The notes under the pieces: generated by a model
Told to the model about the DNA's origin: nothing
The model's database searches: none
The model's input: the letters and a program-made list of their open reading frames with translations, nothing else
In this document: positions 1 through 10,942 of the stretch, in pieces
How positions within the stretch are numbered: position 1 is the stretch's first letter
How the letters are laid out: each line of letters begins with the position of its first letter
NCBI RefSeq assembly: GCF_947507565.1
Contig: NC_089179.1
Coordinates: 1,426,001-1,490,000, forward strand
Source: Oscarella lobularis
Lineage: Eukaryota; Porifera; Homoscleromorpha; Homosclerophorida; Oscarellidae
DNA: 64,000 nucleotides
Reading direction: 5' to 3'
Made by a program: the position numbers and the translations under genes

Positions 1-1339
1 TTTTGTATATGTCTTTGTGCCTTGAGGACGGGACAATTCGTATATGGGACGTGACGCTTGGATCAACCGTTCGAACGCTATCAGGCCATACGATGTCTGT
101 TACGTGCGTCAAGTGGGGTGGAGAAGGGCTACTCTACTCGTCATCGCAGGATCGAACTGTCAAAGTTTGGAGGCCATCGGACGTAATAACGACGATAGTG
201 GAACGTAGACGTAAACACCTGTTCTCTTCTAGGGGATTCTTTGTAGAACACTAACGGGTCACGCGCACTGGGTATATATAACGAGTCCGGATTCTACATC
301 GTCCTTACTTTTGACGTTTTCAGGTTAATACGTTAGCTTTGAATACGGATTATGCTCTAAGAACGGGTGCTTTTAATCCGGCCAAAAGAAACGAAGTGCC
401 AAACGGAACGCGTATGAACGTTTGAACGAGAAGTGATTTACAAATAAATTGATCTGTTATATTATAGCTTCTGAACTTGGCAAGCTGGCATTGACACGGT
501 ATACAACGGAAAAGGTGTCAACATGATGGCTTGGTAGACTTGGAGTTGGCTTAATGTTTGGTATAAGGGCACGAAACCAGAGTTATTAGTGTCTGGTTCA
601 GACGATTTTACCTTGTTTCTTTGGAATCCAAGTGAGAGCAAAAAGCCTATTGCTCGAATGACAGGTGAGCGTCTCCAAGTATAATAACGTACATATGAGA
701 TGATTGCTTTTTTGATACAGGTCATCAGCAACTCATCAATGAGGTTCTGTTTTCACCCGACGGCCGAATAATTGCTAGCGCCTCGTTCGACAAGTCAATC
801 AAATTGTGGGACGGCAAAACCGGAAAGTAAGAGAAACGTGAATAGTAGTTGGATGCTCCGCTATATTTGCAATGGAATCCAGGTTTCTTGCAGCGTTGAG
901 AGGACATGTCGGTGCCGTTTACCAAGTAAGAAATGTGTGGTCGTTCTCCTTAGCAGATTGTATAGTTGAGTTCTATTTGAGATTGCCTGGTCGGCTGATA
1001 GTCGACTATTGTGCAGTGGCAGTGCAGACAGTACACTAAAAGTACAATCCTCTGTAACCAAATCCAACATTTCATTCAAACGTTTTTGTCGGTCAAAAGA
1101 TATGGGATATGAAGACAAAGAAATTAACGATGGATCTACCAGGTCACGCAGACGAGGTTTTATTTTCTAATTCAATCAATCAAGCAATCTAACAAAAAGG
1201 TGAACAGGTTTTCTCTGTTGACTGGAATCCAGATGGAGAACGCGTTGTCAGTGGAGGACGAGACAAAGTCCTAAAGTTGTAAGCAAAGGAAGGTCTATTT
1301 GTAAAGTTTATCAGTGTACTTTGTAGATGGAGGCGGTAG
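1..1339 (+). CDS. NLE1: NLE1 / Notchless homolog, WD40 ribosome-biogenesis factor (5' truncated by window edge)
   Basis: C-terminal part of the Notchless WD40 propeller, a factor that works with the AAA ATPase Rea1/MDN1 in pre-60S ribosome maturation (family knowledge). Joined exons give typical Notchless blocks: [133 protein letters not shown]. The last intron (donor about 1279, acceptor 1325-1326) restores the ending KLWRR plus a stop at 1337-1339, as in the human protein. Introns are about 45-90 nt. The stretch about 395-560, between NPAKRNEVP and [14 protein letters not shown], is not resolved with confidence. The N-terminal NLE domain and first repeats lie before the window. ASNS-1 starts 90 bp downstream on the same strand. 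Confidence 0.9.
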
Positions 1340-1429
1340 TAACGCAGAAAAGAATAACATAATTTAGCGCGTCGCTCGTGTCACGTGAACTCCATTGTTT
1401 TGAGCGTGAACGTCTATCTCTCTCAAAAC

Positions 1430-3129
1430 ATGTGCGGCATTTGGGCCGTGTTCGGTGCAAAATCCGACGTAAAAGGACTCTGCTTGCACGCAATGAAGGT
1501 GGCTCATCGAGGTCCGGACGCATTCGCGATCGAGTCGATTCCCGCCTTTGCTCGCTCGTGTCTCGCCTTTTATCGCCTCGCCATCGTCGGCTTGTCGCTC
1601 GGCATGCAGCCGATGAAGCTCGCCGCTTATCCGCACCTCACGCTCATCTTCAACGGCGAGATCTACAACTGGAAGGAGCTCGGCGATCGCTACGATCTCC
1701 CGTACGAAAAGCACTCGGACGGCGAAGCCATTATTCATCTCTACGCTCGCTTCGGAGCGAGCGAGATGGCTCGGATGCTTGACGGAATCTTCGCCTTTTG
1801 CATTGTCGATACGAAGGAGAGAAAAGTCGTCTTGGGTCGAGACCTCTTCGGTATCAAACCACTATTCACATTTCAAAACGAAGGTAATCATTGAATAATT
1901 AGTTACTTAGAGAAATCAGGGTCTCTAAGTAGTAATCATATAATAGGAATGCTAGCACTATGTTCTGAAGTCAAAGGATTGATTGAACTGCCTGATAAAA
2001 AGGACGCCATAATTGATCACTTTCCTCCTGGTCACGTGCAATCTTTTGACGTCACCGAAGCCGGCGATGTCGTGCCTGGCGAAAAAACGCCGTTTCTTCG
2101 TATAGGAGAGAGCGACATATCTGATCTACCCACTAACGATCCATTGGCCAATATTCGAAATCTTCTCAAAGAGGCTGTGAAAAAGCGTCTCATGTCAGAC
2201 CGACCCATTGGCTGCCTCCTATCCGGCGGACTCGACTCGAGCCTCGTCACAGCGCTATCTGTCGAATGCATGAAAGAACGCGACGCCAACTATCGCATTC
2301 CAACGTTCTGCATTGGACTCGAAGGAAGCGTAGACATCAAGGCGGCACGCATCACGGCCAAACACTTGGGCACGGATCACCACGAAATCATCTTGACGCC
2401 TCGAGAAGGCTACGACGTCTTGCAAGACGTCATCTACTCGTTGGAAACGTTTGACATGATCGTCACTCGCGGCTCGATCCCCATGTATCTCATATCAAAG
2501 TACATAAGAGAGCATCTCGACACGCCCGTCATCATGTCCGGCGAAGGTTCCGACGAACTGTGTCAGGGCTACGAATGCTTTCGCGAATTCGCTTCCGCGT
2601 TCGATGCCGATTCGAAGTCGAGACGTTATCTGAAGGATCTTTACCTCTATGACGTTCTGAGGGTCGATCGGGTGACGTCGGCTCACGGTCTCGAGTTGCG
2701 CGTTCCTTTTCTCGATAAACGCTTCACGTCGTATTATCTGTCGTTGTCGGCGAAAGAGCGCTGGAATGAGAAAGGAATCGAGAAGCATTTGCTGAGAAAA
2801 GCGTTCGACGGCACCGGCTTGCTGCCCGACGAAATATTGTGGAGACCGAAATTGGGATTTAGTCACGGGGTGTCGTCGAAGGAACAGACGTGGTTCGGTC
2901 TACTGGAAAATTTTGCTCAAGACAAGGTGCTCTCTATCCTGCGTTATTTATTTATTTATTTTCTCAAATGTGACGTTCCTTGTAGGTTAGCGCCGCGATG
3001 TTGTCGTCAGCCGGACAAACGTTTGAAGGTGTTCAACCGACGACAAGGGAAACGTACTATTACAGGCAGATTTTCGAAGAACGGTTTCCCAACTGCAGTC
3101 ACCTTGTTCCCCACTACTGGACTCCGTAA
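1430..3129 (+). CDS. ASNS: Asparagine synthetase (glutamine-hydrolysing), tandem copy 1
   Basis: Makes asparagine from aspartate, glutamine and ATP in the cytosol. Three exons: 1430-1883, 1947-2926, 2986-3129, giving 525 aa (human about 561). Start chosen because it gives MCGIWAVFG, with Cys2 as the glutaminase nucleophile after Met removal. Other class-II amidotransferase residues are present: HRGPD, YRLAIVG, FNGEIYN, SDGEA. The synthetase domain carries the ATP-pyrophosphatase loop [11 protein letters not shown] and the [12 protein letters not shown] block; the C-terminus reads YYYRQIFEERF...HYWTP. Intron 1 splits a Gly codon right after the amidotransferase domain, in the same place and phase in all three copies, so the copies arose by duplication. 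The C-terminus is shorter than in human ASNS. Copy 2 begins 83 bp after the stop. Confidence 0.93.
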
Positions 3130-3212
3130 GAAGGATTAGCCGCGAAAGCGGAGGTCTAACTTGTTTTTTCCGGACTGTTCTCGTTGATATTTCTCATTTG
3201 CACATGCAGGAA

Positions 3213-4880
3213 ATGAGAGGAATTCGAGCTCTCTTCGGTGTCGAGAACGGAAACGACGTCGAGAAATGTCTCCGACTCTATCCGAGAACGGCGAGCGAAC
3301 GCGAGCGGGGTTTTGATATCGCCGCGCTAGTAAACGCTTTCCAATCGCACGACTATCCTCATCTGAGCGTGGCCTACAACGGGGAGATCTACAACCGGCG
3401 TCAGCTGATTGCTACGTACGGATTTCCTGACGAGAGCAGTGATGCCGATTTTCTCCTTCGCTCGTACTGTCGGGTGGGAGTCGAGGAGACGGCCCGAGCA
3501 TTGGATGGCATATTCGCTTTCTGCATAGTCGACACAAAACGCCGAACCATTCATTTAGGCAGAGATACGTTTGGTGTCAAGCCGCTGTTCTCTTTCTACC
3601 AGGATGGTACGTTATATGTTAGTCAAGCCGGATTTCTCACGTACAATACCATCTTAGGAAGACTCGGTGTTTGTTCCGAGACAAAGGGGCTCATTGACGT
3701 GCCATCCAGAAATGGGGCTCCTATAGATCATTTTCCTCCTGGACACGTTCAGTCCTTCGAGATTACCGATACAGGTCGGATTGTGCCGGGCGAGATGAAG
3801 TCATTTCTGAAAATAGGTGAATGCGATTTGTCCGGCTTGCATCTGTCGTCCGATCCGTTGGCTAACATACGGTACCTGTTCAAAGAGGCGGTAAAGAAGC
3901 GTCTTCCCGAGAGTGACGTTCCCGTCTGCTCATTTCTGTCTGGCGGACTCGATTCCAGTCTCGTGGCGAGTGTCGTGGTCGAGTGCATGAAAGAGAGGGG
4001 ATTCAAGCAGAAAGTGAAGACCTTTTCAATTGGCACGGAGGCGAGCTCCGACATCCAAGCGGCGCGTATCGTAGCCAAGCATCTGGGCACGGATCACCAC
4101 GAAATTCCCATTCCTGCAGAGAAGGGACTCGCTGCCATGCGAAAGGCAATCTATTTGACGGAAACGTTCGAAGTCGTCACTCTTCGCGGCGTCGTTCCCC
4201 AGCTCTTGGCGTCGGAATACGTCAAGGAAAAGATGACAAAGCAAAACGTCAATCCGATTATATGTTTCGCCGGTGACGGAGCCGACGAGCTTTCTCAGGG
4301 ATACACCTACTTTTTCAACGCGCCGTCCGCCGCCGACGCCGATGTCGAGTCGAGATGGTTACTCCAGAGTCTCCATGTTACCGATCTTCTGAGAGTCGAT
4401 CGAGTGACGACCGATTGCGGAATCGACGTTCGTCTGCCGTATCTGGATAACTATCTCACCTCTTACATTTTGTCTCTGCCGCCCGAAGATCGTCAGCCTC
4501 AAAAGGGATTCGAAAAATATCTAATTCGAAGGGCTTTTGAGTGCACCGGTTTGCTGCCGGACAAAATTCTTTGGAGATCTAAAGTGCTTTTCAGTGACGG
4601 AGTGTCGACGAGCGAAGAGAGATCGTGGTTCACTCTTCTTGAAGAATTCGTTGATAGGCAGGTCAGATAATCTTGGAGAAGTAATTGGCAGTACATAAGT
4701 AGTAAAGTACCTAAATAGGTCAGCGATGATATGCTGGCTGCCGCTGGCGCGAGGTTCGTGGATGGGCTTGTGCCCCAGACAAAAGAAGGCTACTACTATA
4801 GAGCATGCTTTGAGGAGAATTTTCCTGGGTGCAGCCAACTGGTTCCGCACTATTACAGTTCCAAATGGACAGATCATTAG
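3213..4880 (+). CDS. Asparagine synthetase paralog lacking the glutaminase cysteine, tandem copy 2
   Basis: Exons 3213-3606, 3658-4661, 4719-4880 encode 519 aa. The ASNS fold is clear: [69 protein letters not shown] and the C-terminal YYYRACFEENFPGCSQLVPH. However the amino terminus reads MRGIRALFG, so the catalytic Cys2 is Arg, and the segment holding HRGPD and the RLAIV Arg is missing or replaced. The [12 protein letters not shown] block is changed to AGDGADELSQGY. The glutaminase half should be dead, while the ATP-binding synthetase half looks intact. It could be an ammonia-dependent synthetase, a regulatory subunit for its neighbours, or an early pseudogene; an open frame across three correctly phased exons favours function. 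The 51-nt intron 3607-3657 is a multiple of three without a stop. Confidence 0.85.
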
Positions 4881-5052
4881 ACTGACGACGTAACCGTGTC
4901 CGTATATCTATATTCTAATGCGCCGCGTGCTTGTATTCATTCCCAATTGTGCTTCCCCCAGAGGTCGTACACGTGTACGCGAGATGACGTCAAGAGCACG
5001 CGCCTAGCGCATTTCCCTTCCAGTTGACCAGAGCACTTCCTCCGATCGAACT

Positions 5053-6669
5053 ATGTGCGGCATCTGGGCTCTGTTCGGCTCGGACGACGACGTCCAAGCG
5101 CTGTGCGTTCACTGCCGACGCGTATCGCATCGCGGTCCGGACGCGTTTCGCATCGAATCGATTCCGGCCTTTCCCGACTCCTGTATCGGCTTCCATCGTC
5201 TCGCCATCGTCGACCAAGTGTACGGAATGCAACCGCTAAAAGTCAGCGCCTATCCCCATCTCTGGCTCATCTACAACGGCGAAATCTACAACTGTCGCGA
5301 CGTCGGCGAAAAGTTCAATTTTCACTACGAAACGGGCATGGACGGCGAGGCGATTCTACATCTCTACGCGCGATTCGGCGCCGAGACGATGGCTCGCCTG
5401 CTCGACGGCGTCTTCGCTTTCTGCGTCGTCGACACGAAAGAACGACAGATTCATCTCGGACGCGACATCTTCGGCGTTCGACCTCTATTCACGTTGCACG
5501 ACAAAGGTAGAGTAGATAGAGAGGGGGAGGGGTGAAGACGCCTACGGTTTAGTAGGAGAGGCGCCCGAAAAAAATATTTTTTTCTGGGAAGGAGGGGGAG
5601 CTTTGAAAGAGACTGCGTTTTTTGTTGGGGATGGGGTTCCTAAGAGGAACTTGGTGAATACTACAGTATGTTTTCAGGTATGTTGTCCTTGTGCTCTGAG
5701 GCAAAAGGTCTCATCGATTTACGACAACGCAAAAGTGACGAACTGATTCGTCCCTTTCCACCCGGTCACTTTCACTCGTTCACCGTTTCCGACAGCGGTC
5801 GCGTGGAATCCATGGAGATGAAACGATTCTTAGCCATAGGTGGTTCGGATTTCACGGAAGTTGCCCGCATCGATCAAACGGACACCGCCGCCAATATTCG
5901 TCTTCTACTCAAGGAGGCTGTGAAAAAACGTCTGATGGCAGACCGTCGAATCGGTTGCCTACTCTCCGGCGGTCTCGACTCGAGTCTCGTAGCGGCACTG
6001 CTCGTCGAGTGTCTACACGAAGCCAATTGCAAGTACAAAGTCCAAACGTTCGCCATCGGAATGGAGGGCAGTCCGGACGTGGCCGCCGCTCGCGTCATGG
6101 CCAAGCATCTCGACACCGAACACCACGAGGTCAGCTTCACGCCGGAGCAGGGAATCGAAGCGCTGCGCAACGTGATTGGCTCCCTAGAAAGCTTCGACAT
6201 CACGACGATTCGGGCGTCCGTTGGAATGTATCTCGTTGCCGAGTACGTGAAAACGCAGACGGACACGACGGTCATCTTTTCCGGCGAAGGATCCGACGAA
6301 CTCTGCCAGGGTTACATCTACTTCCACAAGGCGCCGTCGGCGCAGGAGGCGGACGCCGAGTCGCGTCGTCTACTCCACGATCTCTATCTCTACGATAATC
6401 TGAGAGCCGATCGGACGACGGCGGCGCACGGGCTCGAGTTGCGCGTGCCTTTCTTGATAAGTTTTTCACGTCCTATTATCTGTCTTTGCCCCAGGAGGAT
6501 CGTCAGCCGAAAAACGGGGTCGAGAAGCATTTGCTGCGCAGTGCATTTGCTGGAAACCGGGCTCCTGCCGGACGAGATTCTCTGGCGGCCAAAGGAGGCG
6601 TTTAGCGACGGCGTTTCGTCGCAGAAACAGTCCTGGTTCAAATTGCTTCAGGAAAGTGTCAAGGACAAG
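5053..6669 (+). CDS. ASNS: Asparagine synthetase, tandem copy 3 (last exon lost in gap; two compensating frameshifts)
   Basis: Closest of the three to vertebrate ASNS in the synthetase domain: [54 protein letters not shown]. Exons 5053-5506 and 5678-6669. Starts MCGIWALFG with Cys2; HRGPD, HRLAIVD, YNGEIYN and MDGEA are present, so glutamine-dependent activity is expected. Within exon 2 one base is missing at about 6451-6455 (family FLD reads as FLIS) and one extra A sits at about 6553-6556. The 33 or so codons between are out of frame, and the downstream frame is restored at [10 protein letters not shown]. Either both are sequence errors or the protein carries a scrambled segment. The final exon (about 45-55 aa, by comparison with copies 1 and 2) is not visible and should lie in the assembly gap that starts at 6717. 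Confidence 0.85.
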
Positions 6670-6716
6670 GTCGGTTGAATAGAGTGGAGAGCACGTATTT
6701 TTTATTATATGTTTTG

Positions 6717-6916
6717 NNNNNNNNNNNNNNNNNNNNNNNNNNNNNNNNNNNNNNNNNNNNNNNNNNNNNNNNNNNNNNNNNNNNNNNNNNNNNNNNNNNN
6801 NNNNNNNNNNNNNNNNNNNNNNNNNNNNNNNNNNNNNNNNNNNNNNNNNNNNNNNNNNNNNNNNNNNNNNNNNNNNNNNNNNNNNNNNNNNNNNNNNNNN
6901 NNNNNNNNNNNNNNNN
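6717..6916. other. Assembly gap (200 N)
   Basis: Exactly 200 N, a placeholder length. It must hide the last exon of ASNS copy 3 and the 5' part of the SEC14-like gene, which together need far more than 200 nt. Confidence 0.99.
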
Positions 6917-7727
6917 CCTGCTCTATGGACTGTGCAAGCCGTTCATTGCCGATGAAACTAAGAAAAAGATCCACTTTCTTGGAAGTAAGGATTTTCACAA
7001 ATCAGTTCGGTATGCGTAAGGGTCTTTTAGGGGAGTGGAAAGATGTGCTGCGGAAGGTGATACATCCGGATCAGTTGCCCAGCCATTACGGTGGCGATGC
7101 TATGGGAATCGACGGAGATCCTGCCTGCGGAGTGCGAGTGGACTATTCACTTGTATCGTAACGCAAAGATTTGTATAGATTTGCCTGGGCGGAACAGTTC
7201 CAGAGAAGTATTTTCTTGCCAACGCTGGTCACCTTAGTAAGGACGGCGCCGACTGTAGACGAGCGACGATTTCGGCTGGTCATAAATTGGACGTCAATGT
7301 GGAGGTCACTGACCCTGAGAGCACGTTGCGGTATTAGAGGATGCTTGAGCACATACAGTTATTTAATACGCAATATTAGGTGGGAGTTTAGAACTGAGCA
7401 GAACGACATCGCTTTTGCTTTGATGTTTAAAAGTCAGCGTACCGGTAGTAGTAGTGAGGATGGAGAGTTTCTGGTAAAGACTGTACTCGCTTGTTTACAC
7501 GTTTGAGTGAACTTATTTTGACGTTAGTTGGCTAAGGAGAAAAAGGAGTGTGACCTGATTCCTGAGAAGGGTCAATATTTGTGCTCGCAAACAGGCATTT
7601 GTAGGTCGATTGAAAGATTTCGTCAACTATGTGTAGCAGTGTTTTTGCAGATACACTAAGATTTGACAACACAAGCAGCTGGATCAAATCAAAGAAAATA
7701 TTCTTTTACTACGATCTAAGTAAGTAA
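6917..7727 (+). CDS. SEC14-like lipid-transfer protein, C-terminal CRAL-TRIO end plus GOLD domain (5' part missing)
   Basis: Matches the SEC14L2 (tocopherol-associated protein) family. Visible exons give LYGLCKPFIADETKKKIHFL, then EWKDVLRKVIHPDQLPSHYG, the end of the CRAL-TRIO lipid-binding pocket, followed by a GOLD beta-sandwich: PEKYFLANAGHLSKDGADCR, HKLDVNVEVTDPESTLRWEF, NDIAFALMFK and GIYTLRFDNTSSWIKSKKIF, ending FFYYDLSK plus stop at 7725-7727. Clear junctions: 6984/7031, 7152/7179, 7330/7380, then two more short introns before 7660. The N-terminal CRAL-TRIO-N helices and most of the lipid pocket (roughly 230 codons in relatives) lie in or beyond the gap. The expected role is cytosolic binding and exchange of hydrophobic ligands; the exact ligand cannot be read from sequence. 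Confidence 0.85.
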
Positions 7728-7841
7728 GGTGGAGGTAAGGTACATTATTTAACACTTTGACTTTATTACACTTTACGATATTTTTTTTGTGGTATAAATT
7801 TGCACATGTGACAAATTATACGGGCCGTTTCTGTTGGAGCC

Positions 7842-8916
7842 ATGTTTCACCTCCGCTTTGTAGCGGCCGGCTTTTGCTACCACTATTCCCTCTATTTCCT
7901 CGTTTTAAAGTGCACGAGAGTATGCGAAGCATTGAAAACTCGTCTCGACGAATACGAGAAGCGCAGTTTCAGCAAGAGGTGGCGAAAAAAGCGATACGTC
8001 ACGTCCACCGTTGTTGAACTTTCCTCCCTCTCTCCCAGATTTGTCGAAATGGTTCGAGGAATACTTGCAACTATCGTGGGAATCCATGCCATGCATTCAT
8101 GCTCCGTCGATATCCTTCACGATCAGTAAGACACACCCACGCGTCGTCTCCCCCTTCGACGAATTGTCGCTATTCTAGAGATCCTTTCGTCGATTCGTTT
8201 ATCAGTTTTGGCATAACGTTCTTTGTGTACGACATCCAAGCGATGTACTGGACGCACAGAGCGAAATTGGGTGCAGGCATTGTGGGCTTCATCGAAAAGA
8301 AGTGGCCCTATATTGTGCACCATGGAGTCATTGCCTTTATCATTGGCCCATTTGTCATTGTAAGGCATAGCATCCCTATCTATTCATACTAATACTCGCA
8401 ACTCTTCTTCAGACGTACAGACGAGATATGGGTGATTATTTTTTTGGTTGCTTTATGATTTCTGACTTGGCTGTTGTTCTTCTCTGCATTTGTCTTCTAA
8501 TGAGACAGGTGATAGGCATCTTATTTTGATTTTCTCTGCGACTAATTACTCTTGATTTCCTATAGGCTCATTTAGACGATGTCTACAATCTTTTGTATGT
8601 TGGCTGCGGCATTCTTTTGGCCGTCGTCTTTTTGCTATGTCGCGTTCTCATTTTTCCCTTCATGTATTGGAGATACGCGAAGTGGAGAGGCTACTCGACT
8701 ATTCTGGAAGGAATGCGAGAAATTCCGTGGTTTTGTAATGGAAGCTGTTTGCTCATTTTTCTGCCTCAAGTCTACTGGTTTCTAGTGATTGCCGGAAAAC
8801 TGGTTCAAAGAGCCGTTCGTTACGCAAACTCAGACGAAAGCAGCGTTGCATTGAATGACACAAAAGTCAGACCACAAATCGAAGCAGAGAGACAACAAGA
8901 AAAGAAAACGCATTGA
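7842..8916 (+). CDS. TLC-domain multipass membrane protein, TLCD3/FAM57-like
   Basis: Exons 7842-8125, 8179-8359, 8413-8508, 8566-8916; 303 aa. Several hydrophobic segments fit a TRAM-LAG1-CLN8 (TLC) domain: FVYDIQAMYWTH, WPYIVHHGVIAFIIGPFVIV, RRDMGDYFFGCFMISDLAVV, YNLLYVGCGILLAVVFLLCR, FPFMYWRYAKW, IPWFCNGSCLLIFLPQVYWF. The VHH motif and the RRDMGDYF and FMYW...IPWFCN blocks resemble vertebrate TLCD3A/B (FAM57), ER or plasma-membrane proteins linked to ceramide and lipid metabolism. Start at 7842 (MFHLRF) gives a short N-terminus; an upstream in-frame extension is possible. The C-terminal tail is polar and ends EKKTH. It is tail-to-tail with HPD, 23 bp between the two stops. Catalytic activity is not established for this family. 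Confidence 0.8.
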
Positions 8917-8939
8917 AACAATTAGCAAATTGAAGTGTG

Positions 8940-10836
<1,897 letters not shown>

Positions 10837-10942
10837 AGTTTTCTGACGCGAATAGAGGCCCAAATCACAGCGAAAAGCAGAGCGGTTTCGGTTCGGTACG
10901 GAGAAATCGTGTCCGGGGCTGCGGAATCCGGGGCACTCCTCA
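10837..10942. promoter_or_regulatory. Divergent HPD / ARMC5 intergenic region (candidate shared promoter)
   Basis: Only 106 bp separate the start codons of two oppositely oriented genes. Both promoters and both 5' UTRs must fit here or overlap the genes. No confident TATA box is seen. Position is the only evidence. Confidence 0.45.
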
